Numbered from the stretch's first letter, positions 9,269 to 18,649 are shown. The stretch is DNA of 64,000 nt from Halopiger djelfimassiliensis (GCF_000455365.1 NZ_HG315684.1:197789-261788); one strand, 5' to 3'. Notes: generated by a model not told the origin, from the letters alone. Made by a program: numbers and translations.

Positions 9269-10414
9269 ATGAGCGAGGACTTTTACGACGTGCTCGGTGT
9301 GAGTTCCGACGCCTCCACCGAGGAGATCAAACAGGCTTATCGAGAGAAAGCCACGGAGTACCATCCGGACGTCAGCGACGACCCCAACGCCGAGGAGAAG
9401 TTCAAGAAGATCCAGAAGGCAAAGCAGGTCCTGACCGACGAGGAGAAACGGCAGGCCTACGACCGGATGGGCCACGACCGCTACGAGCAGGCCGAGAAAC
9501 ACGGCTTCGACGCCGGCGAAAGCGGTGCCGGTGACCCCTTCGGCGGCATGGGCGGTGGCGGCATGGGCGGCGGCCTCGGCGACATCTTCGAGCAGGTCTT
9601 CGGCGGCGGTGGCGGCCGCGGTCGGCGTCGCCCCCGCAAGGGTCGTGACCTCCGGACCGAACTCGAGATCGATCTCGAGGAGGCCTACGAGGGCGTCGAA
9701 AAGCAGTTCTCGGTCGAACGACCCGAGGAGTGTGATAACTGCGGCGGCGCGGGACACCCGCCGGACGCGGACGCCCGAACCTGTCCCGAGTGTCAGGGCC
9801 GCGGGCAGGTGACGCAGGTCCAGCAGACGCCGCTTGGCCGCGTCCAGCAGACGACGCCGTGTCGCCGCTGTGAGGGCGAGGGGACGCTGTACTCCGAGCG
9901 CTGCAGCGAGTGTCGCGGCGAGGGGTACGTCCGCAACGAGGCGACGCTGACGGTCGAAGTGCCGGCCGGCATTCAGGACGGCCAGACCCTCCGGATGGAG
10001 GGCGAGGGCGCGCCAAGCCCCGAAGGCGGTCGGCACGGCGACCTCCTGATCGATATCGCCGTCCGCGAACACGAGGAGTTCGAACGCGAAGGCGACGACC
10101 TCCGCTATCGGCTGCCGATCTCGTTCCCGCAGGCGACCTTCGGCGACACCGTCGAAGTCCCGACGCTGGACGGCGCTGCCGAGTTCGAAATCCCCAAGGG
10201 CACCCAAAGCGGCGAGACGTTCCGCCTCGAGGGCAAGGGGATGCCCCGCCTGCGCGGGCGCGGCTCCGGCGACCTCTACGTCCAGGTGCAGGTCGTCACG
10301 CCCGAAAGTTTGAACGAGGAACAGCGCGAGGCCCTCGAGGCCTTCGCCGAGGCCGGCGGCGACGAGATCGAAGTGACGGAAGGGTTCTTCGAAAAGATCA
10401 AACGGGCGTTCTGA
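9269..10414 (+). CDS. dnaJ: Molecular chaperone DnaJ (Hsp40)
   Basis: The 381-residue protein has a J domain with HPD in EYHPDVSDD (about residue 32-34), a Gly-rich linker (about 85-120) and four zinc-binding repeats CDNCGGAG, CPECQGRG, CRRCEGEG and CSECRGEG (about 152-220), then the two C-terminal beta-barrel domains. This is the full type I DnaJ layout. It stimulates DnaK ATP hydrolysis and delivers substrates. The start at 9269 begins MSEDFYDVLGV; the earlier in-frame start at 9197 is rejected because the J domain begins here. The GDPD gene separates it from dnaK, unlike the tight dnaK-dnaJ pairs of many bacteria. Confidence 0.97.
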   Translation: MSEDFYDVLGVSSDASTEEIKQAYREKATEYHPDVSDDPNAEEKFKKIQKAKQVLTDEEKRQAYDRMGHDRYEQAEKHGFDAGESGAGDPFGGMGGGGMGGGLGDIFEQVFGGGGGRGRRRPRKGRDLRTELEIDLEEAYEGVEKQFSVERPEECDNCGGAGHPPDADARTCPECQGRGQVTQVQQTPLGRVQQTTPCRRCEGEGTLYSERCSECRGEGYVRNEATLTVEVPAGIQDGQTLRMEGEGAPSPEGGRHGDLLIDIAVREHEEFEREGDDLRYRLPISFPQATFGDTVEVPTLDGAAEFEIPKGTQSGETFRLEGKGMPRLRGRGSGDLYVQVQVVTPESLNEEQREALEAFAEAGGDEIEVTEGFFEKIKRAF

Positions 10415-10526
10415 GACGCGGACGGCCCGCAGTCGTTTCCTCGCTCCCGTTTTGCGTCGCTCACACGGACGTCGATCAGCGTCCGGTGGGTGTATTTTAT
10501 CTGCCATCCCTCTGAACCGATTGGCC

Positions 10527-11150
10527 ATGGTCGACAAGGATGTCGTTCGTCGGGGATACGACGATGTCGCACCGGTGTATGCGGCCGAACGGGCGACCGA
10601 CGGCCGAAGCACGGCGATACTCGAGCGCTTTCTCGAGTCGCTGCCCGAAGCGGCGTCCGTCCTCGATGCCGGCTGTGGCCAGGGGACGCCGGTCCTCCGG
10701 AACGCGAGCGCGGTCGGACTCGACTTCTCGGGCGAACAACTCGCGTTGGCCGCGGCGAACGCTCCCGGCGCGGCGCTCGTTCGGGGTGATCTGGCAGCGC
10801 CGCCGTTTGCCGCCGATTCGTTCGACGCCGTCGTCGCCTACTGGTCGTTGATTCACGTTCCCCGCGAGGACAGGCAGGCGACCATCGACGAGTTCGCGCG
10901 GCTCCTGTGTTCCGGCGGGCGGGCGCTCCTGTGTGTTGGCAAAGACGACTGGCGCGGAACGAATCCCGACTGGCTCGAGAGCGGTGCCGAGATGCAGTGG
11001 GATCTCGCCGGCGCGGCGGCGACGCGCGATCACCTGCGAAACGCCGGGTTCGCCGTCGTCGACGAGTGGACCATCGTCGACCCGCTCGAGGAGGATTCCG
11101 ACGATGCCGAGCCGGCATGGGTTATCATTGACGCACGGCTCGACCGGTAA
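10527..11150 (+). CDS. Class I SAM-dependent methyltransferase
   Basis: The 207-residue protein starts MVDKDVVRRGYDDVAPVYAAER, a common entry segment of small-molecule methyltransferases, and has the SAM-binding motif I VLDAGCGQGTP (about residues 48-58), an acidic motif II region and FDAVVAYWSLIHVPREDR (about 100-117), where the substrate loop lies. A Gly-rich GGRALLCVG strand follows. The substrate is not evident. ATG at 10527 is chosen because it directly precedes the conserved opening; the frame is open upstream. It is followed 84 nt downstream by the AMP-binding-like gene on the same strand. Confidence 0.88.
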   Translation: MVDKDVVRRGYDDVAPVYAAERATDGRSTAILERFLESLPEAASVLDAGCGQGTPVLRNASAVGLDFSGEQLALAAANAPGAALVRGDLAAPPFAADSFDAVVAYWSLIHVPREDRQATIDEFARLLCSGGRALLCVGKDDWRGTNPDWLESGAEMQWDLAGAAATRDHLRNAGFAVVDEWTIVDPLEEDSDDAEPAWVIIDARLDR

Positions 11151-11234
11151 CGGACCGCCATATTACGGGGATTGACGCCGACCGGGTTCGATCGAGTCGG
11201 CGCGCTTTTTTCGGCTCGGACTCGAGAAAGGAGT

Positions 11235-12014
11235 ATGACCGCCGCGACAGTCGACGAGTTGCTCACGCGTGAACTCCGCGACGATCGGACGGCGCTCGTC
11301 GATGCGACGGGCCGGGAGTTCGATCACCACTGGCTGTGTACGACCTCGTGGAAGGCCGGGAACTTCCTGCGACACGCCGGGGTTCGAAGGGACGTCACCG
11401 TCGGTGTCGTCGGCGACGGTCCGCTCGCGTTGCTTGCGTTCTTCGGGACGACGCTGCTCGAGGGTACCACGCGGTTCGATCCGCCGGCGGCCCTCGCCGA
11501 CGAGGAGGCGTTCCGGGCGCTCGTTGCCCCGGTCGAGGACCTCGAGTCCGGCGAGTACGACCTGCCCCGTGGCGCACAGCGGGTCGGCTACGGGGGGAAA
11601 CCCGACGAACCCGACGTTCACCACTTCGATGCCGGCATCTGGAGCGAGAACCCCGCGTTCCCGCCGCTCGAGATCGATCCGGACACGTCGATCCTGACCG
11701 ACGGCGACCGGACCGTCAGCCACGACGCGCTCCTCGAGGCCGCCGCCGCGGTCGCCGACGACTACGACCTCGAGACGGGTGATCGCGTCGTCGTTCGAGC
11801 CCCGCTTTCCGATCCCCGAACCGTGGCCGCCGGAGTCCTCGCGCCGCTGCTCGCCGACGGAATCGTCGTTCTCACCGACGACGAGAACGACGAGAAAGCG
11901 GAGGGAGCGGCCGAACGAGGGACCGACGCCGTCACGGATTCGGACGGGACGGTCCCCGAACCCAACCGGATCGCGCTGGACGCGGTCTCGCTCCCGGACC
12001 GGACGCGCGAGTAG
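11235..12014 (+). CDS. Short AMP-binding-like (acyl-CoA synthetase-related) protein
   Basis: The 259-residue protein resembles only the N-terminal portion of acyl-CoA or acetyl-CoA synthetases: TALVDATGREFDHHWL, then TSWKAGNFLRHAGVRRDVTVGVV and a large-domain segment ending in LADGIVVLTDD. The adenylation signature (TSGTTGxPK) and the C-terminal catalytic lysine domain are absent, so it is unlikely to activate acids by itself. Proteins of this length are known from other haloarchaea, which argues against recent truncation. An AAAGGAG ribosome-binding site precedes ATG 11235. It converges on the Rieske oxidoreductase gene with a gap of 10 nt. Function unknown. Confidence 0.7.
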   Translation: MTAATVDELLTRELRDDRTALVDATGREFDHHWLCTTSWKAGNFLRHAGVRRDVTVGVVGDGPLALLAFFGTTLLEGTTRFDPPAALADEEAFRALVAPVEDLESGEYDLPRGAQRVGYGGKPDEPDVHHFDAGIWSENPAFPPLEIDPDTSILTDGDRTVSHDALLEAAAAVADDYDLETGDRVVVRAPLSDPRTVAAGVLAPLLADGIVVLTDDENDEKAEGAAERGTDAVTDSDGTVPEPNRIALDAVSLPDRTRE

Positions 12015-12024
12015 CACCGGCCGG

Positions 12025-13602
12025 TCATAGCGTCCGGTAGGGCAGTCCCTCGAGCGCCGGTCCCGAGAGGACGTCGCCCTCGTGGGTAAACCGCGAGCCG
12101 TGGCAGGGGCAGTCCCAGGTCCGTTCGGCGTCGTTCCACCGGACGAGACAGCCCATGTGCGGACAGACCGCGGAAACGGCGTGGATCGTTCCGTCCTCGT
12201 CGCGGTAGACTCCCATCGGACGGCCGGTCCGCCGGACGATCCGGGCGTCGCCGGGGTCGGGGGCCTCATCGCCGGCAGCACCCAGCGAGGCGAGCAGCGT
12301 CCTGATCCGGTCGCCGACGAAGCTCCCGCCGACCGTCACGTTCTCCTCGAGAAAACTCTTGGCGGACGCCTTCGGGGTAACCCGCTGTGGATCGAACACG
12401 TCCGCCCAGGGGTTCGATCCGTCGACGATCAGATCCGCGAGGATCATCCCCGCGGCGGTGCCGCCGGTCATTCCCCAGCCCTTGAACCCGGTGCCGACGT
12501 AGACGTGCTCGGCCAGCGGATCGATCTGTCCGACGAAGGGGACCCGGTCGACCGGTGAGTAATCCATGGTCGACCAGCGGTACTCGATCGACTCGACGGC
12601 GAAGTGCTCCCGGGCGAACGCTTCGCAGCGACGATACCGTTCGGAGGTCGGCGGTCCATCGAGCCCGGGTTTGTGGCTCTGCCCGCCGACGAGAAGGAGT
12701 TCCTCGTCGCCGTTCGCGTCGCCGTCTTCGATCGCGTCCCGCGCGGGGTGTGTTCGAATCGTGTGTGGCGGCGACGCGGTGCTGTAGTACATCCCCTTCG
12801 GCGGCGTCCCCTCGATACGGACGGCGAGCAGATACGCGCGGTGAGGGTGCATCCGCGCGAAGTAGCCGGCCCGGTCGAAGAAGGGAAAGTGCGTGGCGAC
12901 GACGACGTCGTCGGCGACGACCTCGCCGCGATCGGTCTCGAGACGACAGGGCGAACCGGGATCGACGTCGAGCGCGCGCGTCTCCTCGAAGACGTAGCTC
13001 CCGTCGCCGTGAATCCCCTCGGCGATCGCGAGCAGGTACTTGCGGGGATGAAACTCCGCCTGTTCGTCGAACCGCACCGCGCCGGCGACCGCGAACGGCA
13101 GCGGCGTCTCCTTGACGTACGAGGCCGGCAATCCGAGCCGCTTTGCCGTCTCGGCCTCGGTCCGAATCTCGTCCCTGTCGTCCGGCGACGCCGCGTACGT
13201 GTACGCTTCCGTCCGCCGGAAGTCGCAGTCGATGTCCTCGGCCTCGACGCGCCGTTCGACCGCGTCGATCGCCGCTTCGTTGGCTTCGGCGTACTGTCTC
13301 GCTCGCTCCGGCCCGAACTGGGAGACGAGCGCGTCGTAGACGAGTCCGTGCTGGGAGGTGAGTTTGGCCGTCGTGTGGCCGGTCGTGCTCTCGACGATGC
13401 GATCCGACTCGAGGACGGCGACGGTTCGGCCGGCTTCTTTCAGTTCGATCGCGGCGGTCAGGCCGGTGATGCCGCCGCCGACGACGGCGACGTCGACATC
13501 CAGCCCGTCCTCGAACGGGTCGTACTCGGTTTCCGGCGTCGTGGCCAGCCACAGCGATTGCGTTCGGGGGGACCCGGACAGGGGTTCAGTAGCGTCCGAC
13601 AT
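12025..13602 (-). CDS. FAD-dependent oxidoreductase with C-terminal Rieske [2Fe-2S] domain
   Basis: The 525-residue protein begins with a dinucleotide fold, VDVAVVGGGITGLTAAIEL (about residues 34-52), of the glycine oxidase/DadA group, with TGWGMTGGTAAGM-type FAD contact near residue 385. The last 46 residues form a Rieske domain: C480-P-H482 and, after 15 residues, C498-P-C-H501, giving the Cys2His2 ligands of a [2Fe-2S] cluster. Electrons from a flavin-oxidised amine or hydroxyl substrate could pass through this cluster to an unknown acceptor. No signal peptide is visible. It is the second half of a convergent pair with the AMP-binding-like gene. Confidence 0.92.
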   Translation of the reverse strand: MSDATEPLSGSPRTQSLWLATTPETEYDPFEDGLDVDVAVVGGGITGLTAAIELKEAGRTVAVLESDRIVESTTGHTTAKLTSQHGLVYDALVSQFGPERARQYAEANEAAIDAVERRVEAEDIDCDFRRTEAYTYAASPDDRDEIRTEAETAKRLGLPASYVKETPLPFAVAGAVRFDEQAEFHPRKYLLAIAEGIHGDGSYVFEETRALDVDPGSPCRLETDRGEVVADDVVVATHFPFFDRAGYFARMHPHRAYLLAVRIEGTPPKGMYYSTASPPHTIRTHPARDAIEDGDANGDEELLLVGGQSHKPGLDGPPTSERYRRCEAFAREHFAVESIEYRWSTMDYSPVDRVPFVGQIDPLAEHVYVGTGFKGWGMTGGTAAGMILADLIVDGSNPWADVFDPQRVTPKASAKSFLEENVTVGGSFVGDRIRTLLASLGAAGDEAPDPGDARIVRRTGRPMGVYRDEDGTIHAVSAVCPHMGCLVRWNDAERTWDCPCHGSRFTHEGDVLSGPALEGLPYRTL

Positions 13603-13795
13603 TGGGGATCAGCGGCTCTTGCTATCCACACTCACGACAAAAGGAAGCGGGGGTGTCATCGGTCGGGCGCTACAGGAACCGCCCGCACGTATCGGTTCCG
13701 GTCGTGTGCCTCGAGGCGGAGAACTGCCCGCAGCATCGGTCCGTACCGACCGGTTCGGACACCCCGTTTCGCGGTCCGTCGTCGACGGGGGACGC

Positions 13796-16288
13796 TCACG
13801 ATTCGAGGATCGGGGCCACCTCGCTGAACGCGTACCGAACGTCCTCCGTCGTGCTTCCGCCGCCCGTGTACACGCCGTGTTTGACCGTCAGCGTGTCGTT
13901 TCCGTAAGGGTAGCTCGGGGATTCGAACCGCCCGCGCGTCCAACTTCCGTCGGCATCCAGCGTGACGTAGTAGCTGTCCGCCTCGAGCCCGCCGTCGGGG
14001 GCCACGGTGAACGCGTCGCCGGCCTCCAGCGACGAGACGTCCCTCTCGGCGACGACGCTCGTGCTGGACGCATCGTAAAGCCGACAGGTTCGAACGCCCG
14101 CGCTGTTTCCGGACAGGCGCAGGCGGATGCCGGCGAGGTCCTCCTCGGCGTGGAAGTGGATCCCGTTCTCGTTGGTGGTGGAATCGGCGGCGTCGTCGGT
14201 GCCGAGGTCGATCCAGCCGTCCCCAGCTCCGCCGCCGAAGGTGCCCTCCTCGAAGTCCTCGAGCGAAACGTCGTGGCCGGTGTCGTTCCGGAGTTCGACG
14301 TTCGAAAACGCGTTCCCCGCCGCGGTCGTCGTGTCGGGATCGAAGCCGTCCTCGAGTCGCAACCCGGCGGGGGCCCCGTCGCCGTGGCCGTCGACGGTCG
14401 TTCCCGTGAGTTCGACGTTTCCGGAGTCGATCCCGATGGCGTCGCCGCCGTTCGTCGCCGTGATGTCGACGTTTTCGAGGGTGGTGCCGTCGTCGCCGAT
14501 CGAGACTCCCGTGTAGCTCGAGCCGTGGAACTCGAAGCTCCCGTTCCGGAAGGTCACGAGGTCGCGATCGATGTCAACGGCGTCCGTCCCGCCCGTGCCG
14601 TGGACCTCGACGTCGAAGTTCTCGACGACGATGTCGCCGTGATCGGTGTACGATCTCTCGGTACACTTGAAGACCTCGTGTTCGTGATTCGGGCCGACGT
14701 ACAGGTCGAGTCCGTCGATAGTCGCGGCGTCGGTCTTGGAGTTGAACCGGACGAGGTGGAAGTTCGTCTCGGTCGCGTGGATCGTCACGTCCTCGACGGA
14801 GGCCCCGGCGTCGTGGAGCCACAGCGCCGTCCCCGGGATCCGTCCCGCCATGTCGTCGAGGACGATCTCGCAGCCGTGCGCCTCGTCGTTCTCGCCGAGT
14901 CGGAGGTCGCAGCCGGAACAGTTCTCGGAGCGCGAATCGTAGATGTACGCGTCGCCGATAGTGCCGTTGTCCGCCTGGTCCCGATCGCGATAGAAGTAGT
15001 ACCCGTTGTCGATCCAGTTGGCTATGTGACAGTCCTCGTAAATGACAGTACCGTTGTTCCCGGGGTCGACGGCGACGCCGATCGAGTACTCCTGGTTCTC
15101 GTCGGGTCCGGCGGCGGTGTCGAGTTCGCCGTCGAGCATCCGCAGGCGTCGGACGAGCGCCTCCCCCGACGTATCGGCGACGTGAATCCGGAACGCGAAT
15201 CGGTTCCCTCGACCGCTCTCCTGTCCCTCGTGGTACCACCGCTGGCGTTTCCCGACCAACTCGAGGTCCTCGAAGCGCCCCCGAGAGCCGATCGTACCCA
15301 CGATAAAGCCCGCGTCGTTCGTCTCGCCGGCGTCGGCCGGATGGGCATCGAGGTCGCCGACGAAATCCCGACAGTCGACTTCGTCGGGAACTCCGCCGAC
15401 GCCGAGTGTGAGCAACGCGTTCATCGATCGAGTGATCCCGAAAACCGGTCTGTCGTCCGGATCCGCCCCCACGAGGCCGAAGTAGTCGGCGTCGCCGACG
15501 GTCAACGGCTGGCCCCAATCGTACGATCCGCCCGGGACGACGAAGGCGTGATTGACCGTCGTCCGGGCCTCGAGATACGATGCGATCTCCGCCGAGAGGT
15601 CACCGTCGGCATCGATAGACGGCTCCTCGTCCACCCACACGACGTGTGCGTCGTCCGGAAGATATTCGGGCGCTTCCCGGTCGTCGCGGGAGCCGAGTAT
15701 CGGTCTGAGCTCGGAGACGTTGTACCGGTAGTTCGACGTGTCCGATCCGCCGCCGGTATAGACGCCGGCGGTCACCTCCAGTTCGTCGCCCGCGTAGGGG
15801 TAATCGGCACTCGAGCGACCGCGGACGTACTCGCCGCCGCCGGCGTCGGCCGTCACCTCGTAGGTTCGGCCCGCGCGAACGTCGTACTCGAAGGTCACCG
15901 TATCCCCCGCGCCCCGATTCGACAGATCGACCTCGTCGACAGGCTCGCCGCCGGCTCCCGCCTTGAGAAACGCCGCGGTGAGCCCGTCGACCTCGCTCGA
16001 GAGCGTCACCTCCAGCCCGACCATATCCGCCGTCGCGGTGAAGCGAACCCCCGACTCGTTGGATTGGCCGGTCTGGGCCTGCTCATCCTCGGGCAGCGTG
16101 ACCGGATCACCGTACGTCGGTCCAGCACTCGCCGCCGAAGACGCAGCCGGGGTGTTCGCGCTGGGGCTCCCGCGAACGCTGGTCGCTGCGGGGCCACTCA
16201 GGAAGAGTCCCCCTGCGATACCCGCGGCCCCGCGAAGCAGTCCCCGCCGAGTCGACGCGTCGAGTCGGTCGTCCGTATTCTCTCTCAT
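13796..16288 (-). CDS. Secreted right-handed parallel beta-helix protein with duplicated terminal domains
   Basis: The 830-residue protein has a Tat signal (STRRGLLRGAAGIAGG). After a Ser/Ala linker comes a beta-sandwich-like domain (about residues 75-200) ending YTGGGSDTSNYRYNVSE. A central region (about 210-650) follows with short repeats of the kind seen in pectate-lyase-like beta-helices. The C-terminal domain (about 690-830) ends YTGGGSTTEDVRYAFSE and repeats the first one. It is probably a surface or secreted polysaccharide-active or binding protein. The ATG at 16288 has AGGGG five bases upstream, so it is preferred over ATG 16300. No sugar-enzyme neighbours are present. Confidence 0.82.
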   Translation of the reverse strand: MRENTDDRLDASTRRGLLRGAAGIAGGLFLSGPAATSVRGSPSANTPAASSAASAGPTYGDPVTLPEDEQAQTGQSNESGVRFTATADMVGLEVTLSSEVDGLTAAFLKAGAGGEPVDEVDLSNRGAGDTVTFEYDVRAGRTYEVTADAGGGEYVRGRSSADYPYAGDELEVTAGVYTGGGSDTSNYRYNVSELRPILGSRDDREAPEYLPDDAHVVWVDEEPSIDADGDLSAEIASYLEARTTVNHAFVVPGGSYDWGQPLTVGDADYFGLVGADPDDRPVFGITRSMNALLTLGVGGVPDEVDCRDFVGDLDAHPADAGETNDAGFIVGTIGSRGRFEDLELVGKRQRWYHEGQESGRGNRFAFRIHVADTSGEALVRRLRMLDGELDTAAGPDENQEYSIGVAVDPGNNGTVIYEDCHIANWIDNGYYFYRDRDQADNGTIGDAYIYDSRSENCSGCDLRLGENDEAHGCEIVLDDMAGRIPGTALWLHDAGASVEDVTIHATETNFHLVRFNSKTDAATIDGLDLYVGPNHEHEVFKCTERSYTDHGDIVVENFDVEVHGTGGTDAVDIDRDLVTFRNGSFEFHGSSYTGVSIGDDGTTLENVDITATNGGDAIGIDSGNVELTGTTVDGHGDGAPAGLRLEDGFDPDTTTAAGNAFSNVELRNDTGHDVSLEDFEEGTFGGGAGDGWIDLGTDDAADSTTNENGIHFHAEEDLAGIRLRLSGNSAGVRTCRLYDASSTSVVAERDVSSLEAGDAFTVAPDGGLEADSYYVTLDADGSWTRGRFESPSYPYGNDTLTVKHGVYTGGGSTTEDVRYAFSEVAPILES

Positions 16289-16489
16289 TTCCCCTAGCAT
16301 CCAATAGTAGCATCATTAATCTAATCCAGTGATATTTGATATTTTCCCATGACGGCTTCGCCGGGATCGACGACACCACGTGTCGATCCCGGCCGAATTC
16401 CCTTCGCAGGGGGATCGAACGGGCCGGCTTTCGAAACGCTCCCCGTCTCCGGCGAAACCGTTTACTCCGTTGTCGTGGTCGCTCGGGGT

Positions 16490-17061
16490 ATGCTGGACGT
16501 CGCCATCGTCGGCGGGGGCCCCGCCGGCCTGAGCGCAGCGCTGTTTACCGCGAAGAACGGCCTCGAAACCGTCGTCTTCGACACAGACGAGACGTGGATG
16601 CACAAGGCCCACCTGTTCAACTACCCCGGGATCCGGAGCATCAGCGGCAACGAATTCATGGAACTCACGCGCGGGCAGGTACGCGATCGCGGCGCGGACG
16701 TGCGCGAGAGCGAGGCGGTGACCGACGTCGACCCGACCGGCGACGGATTCGAGGTCGAAACCGAGAACGACACTTACGAGGCCGACTACGTGGTCCTCGC
16801 GACGGGCGCTGATCGGTCGATCGCCGAAGCCCTCGAGGTGGAGTTCGACGACGACGGAACCGTCGACGTCGACCTCGATACCGAGACGAGCATCGACGAC
16901 CTGTACGCGACGGGCGCGATGGTCCGAGACGAGGAGTGGCAGGCCGTCATCGCCGCGGGCGACGGCGCGTCGGCCGCGCTGGACATCCTCAGCAAGGAGA
17001 AAGGGGAGCACTCCACGACTTCGACGTGCCCGACGACGTGCCGATCCTCGAGTCCGAGTGA
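16490..17061 (+). pseudogene. Thioredoxin-reductase-like FAD oxidoreductase, frameshifted near 17012
   Basis: The frame starting at 16490 begins MLDVAIVGGGPAGLSAALFTAKNG, a Rossmann FAD-binding motif, and has VVLATGADRS and a C-terminal DDLYATGAMV...AVIAAGDGASAALDILSKEKG block, the short (about 190-residue) haloarchaeal relative of thioredoxin reductase. After KGEH the reading frame loses sense. Moving to the next frame at 17014 restores HDFDVPDDVPILESE and a stop at 17061. The span of 572 nt is one short of a multiple of three, consistent with one missing base around 17012. Read without correction, the frame runs to 17749 through the next gene. It may be a real null mutation or a sequencing error. 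Confidence 0.85.
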
Positions 17062-17183
17062 CGGCCACGACCGGCTTCGGTGGCTCCCCGCCGAGACGGC
17101 GGTCGATCGGCGAGCGACGGGCGGGGGCCGCCTGCGTGTTCGGGGTCGACGACTAAGCAACTGGTCGGTGGCGGATACTACGT

Positions 17184-17693
17184 ATGCCCATGAACGACCT
17201 GCAGGAGCTGTTCGTCCACAAGCTCGCCCAACAGTACTACATCGAACAGGAACTCGTCGAGACGCTCGACGAGATGGCCCGCAACACGACCAACGACCGG
17301 ATGAGTCAGGGCTTTGCCGACCACCGCGACGAAACCAGAACGCAGGTCCAGCGACTCGAGGACGTTTTCGCGGCGCTGGACCGCTCCGCGGAAACCCGCG
17401 ACTGTGCCATCCTCGACGGGCTCGAGGAGGACCGACGCGACCTCGAGTCCCGGATCGAGGACGAGGAGTTGCTGAACATGGTCTACCTGAACGCGGGGAT
17501 GATGACCGAACGCGTCGAGATGACGGCCTACGAGGGGCTGACGACCCTCGCCGAGCAACTCGAACTCGGCAACGACGTGCAACGCCCGCTCGAGTCGAAC
17601 TACGACGAGGAGAAGTCCGCCTTCCGCGAGCTCGAGACGCTGGCGACGGCGAAGGACATGAAGTCGCTGTGGGACCGGCTGACCCCGTCGTAA
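17184..17693 (+). CDS. Ferritin-like DUF892 protein (YciE/YciF family)
   Basis: The 169-residue all-helical protein starts MPMNDLQELFVHKLAQQYYIEQELVE, the usual opening of DUF892 proteins, with further conserved helices HRDETRTQVQRLEDVFAAL and MTERVEMTAYEGLTTLAEQL. Glu and His residues in these helices (EQEL, HRDET, ERVE, YEEK-like YDEEKSAF) suit a di-iron ferritin-like four-helix bundle. Bacterial members are stress-induced, but their function is unresolved. The alpha/beta hydrolase gene starts 6 nt downstream, which implies one transcript. Confidence 0.9.
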   Translation: MPMNDLQELFVHKLAQQYYIEQELVETLDEMARNTTNDRMSQGFADHRDETRTQVQRLEDVFAALDRSAETRDCAILDGLEEDRRDLESRIEDEELLNMVYLNAGMMTERVEMTAYEGLTTLAEQLELGNDVQRPLESNYDEEKSAFRELETLATAKDMKSLWDRLTPS

Positions 17694-17699
17694 TCGGCC

Positions 17700-18542
17700 G
17701 TGATCCGCAGCGATACCGGGGATCTCCCCGGTGGCCATCCCTACGTTAGCGTCGGGAACGGCTCCCGATCGCTCGTCGTCATGCCGGGGTTCGGTGACGC
17801 AATGTTTTCCGGACGCTATCCGCCCGGCACCGGCTGGATGCTCGCGCCGTACTTCGCGCGGTACCTCGACGAGTATACGGTCTACGTCCTCAGTCGTCCC
17901 CGCGGGCTCCCGCCGGGGTACGACGCCGACGACTCGGTTTCGACCCACGCTCGCGCGTTCGAATCGATCGCCGACTCGAGCGACGGAGTCGACGCGATCG
18001 GCATCTCCATGGGCGGGTTGATCGGCTTAGAGCTTGCCCGCCGGAACCCGACGCCCATCGATCGACTCGTGGTCGCGAACAGCGCCTGTCGTCTCGACGA
18101 CGACGCTCGCCCGATCGTCCGGCGGTTCGAGCGCTACGCCCACGACGGCGACTGGGCGTCGATCCGGTCCGAACTCGCCGGTGCCATGTTCGCCGATTGC
18201 CGCGCGATGGGCTACCCCATGCTGGTGCAGACGATGGGGCGTTTCGTCCAGCCACGACCCGCCGAGCCTGCGGACGTCCGGCGCTCGCTCGAGTTCATTC
18301 TCGAGTTCGACGGCTGTGGCCGACTCGAGGAAATCGACCGGCCGACGCTCGTCTTCGGCGGCGAGCGCGATCCGTTTTTCACGGCGGCCCGAGCCCGTGA
18401 GACCGCTGCAGGGCTCCCACACGGGGAACTCGAACTCGTCTCGGGCGCGAAACACGGGGCCTTCCACGAACGAAAGCTCACGTTCGACTCGCGGGTTCGC
18501 TCGTTTCTGGATCGGGCCGTGCCGCCGTCGCTCGAGGCCTGA
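17700..18542 (+). CDS. Alpha/beta hydrolase
   Basis: The 280-residue protein starts at GTG 17700, 6 nt after the DUF892 stop. It has the nucleophile elbow GISMGG (about residues 101-106, catalytic Ser), an acid residue in GGERDPFFTAA (about 219-229) and a terminal His in SGAKHGAFHERK (about 249-260), completing the Ser-Asp-His triad. An oxyanion region is seen in VVMPGFGDAMF. The substrate is unknown. Tight coupling to DUF892 suggests co-expression under stress. The gene converges on a short minus-strand coding remnant that abuts the insertion element. Confidence 0.88.
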   Translation: MIRSDTGDLPGGHPYVSVGNGSRSLVVMPGFGDAMFSGRYPPGTGWMLAPYFARYLDEYTVYVLSRPRGLPPGYDADDSVSTHARAFESIADSSDGVDAIGISMGGLIGLELARRNPTPIDRLVVANSACRLDDDARPIVRRFERYAHDGDWASIRSELAGAMFADCRAMGYPMLVQTMGRFVQPRPAEPADVRRSLEFILEFDGCGRLEEIDRPTLVFGGERDPFFTAARARETAAGLPHGELELVSGAKHGAFHERKLTFDSRVRSFLDRAVPPSLEA

Positions 18543-18546
18543 TCCG

Positions 18547-18636
18547 TCAGCGTACCGGGCTCGCCTCGCTGCGAGCCTCGAGCCAGTCACAGACGCGGGG
18601 CCAGCCCTCCTCGTGAGCGTCGTCCGCTATCTTGAT
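18547..18636 (-). pseudogene. C-terminal remnant of a minus-strand gene cut by the insertion element
   Basis: Read on the minus strand, 18636 to 18547 gives IKIADDAHEEGWPRVCDW, then LEARSEASPVR and a TGA stop. The segment has haloarchaeal coding character, but its 5' part is missing because the left end of the IS begins at about 18637. On the far side of the IS, the minus strand from 20401 reads MVGVTTRGAFTSRTVQADD. If the element ended at 20344 the two pieces would join in frame as a protein of about 48 residues; if it ended at 20341 a stop would intervene. I do not recognise the protein, so the disrupted-gene interpretation is tentative. Confidence 0.4.
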
Positions 18637-18649
18637 TCAGCGAGAGAAT

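Noticed and set aside
13358-16297. 979-codon plus-strand open frame
   Set aside because: It runs across the minus-strand Rieske oxidoreductase and beta-helix genes and has no family signature; the beta-helix gene with its Tat signal explains the region.
17062-17749. Read-through extension of the thioredoxin-reductase-like frame
   Set aside because: It is Arg-rich and out of step with the real DUF892 gene; it results from the frameshift near 17012.
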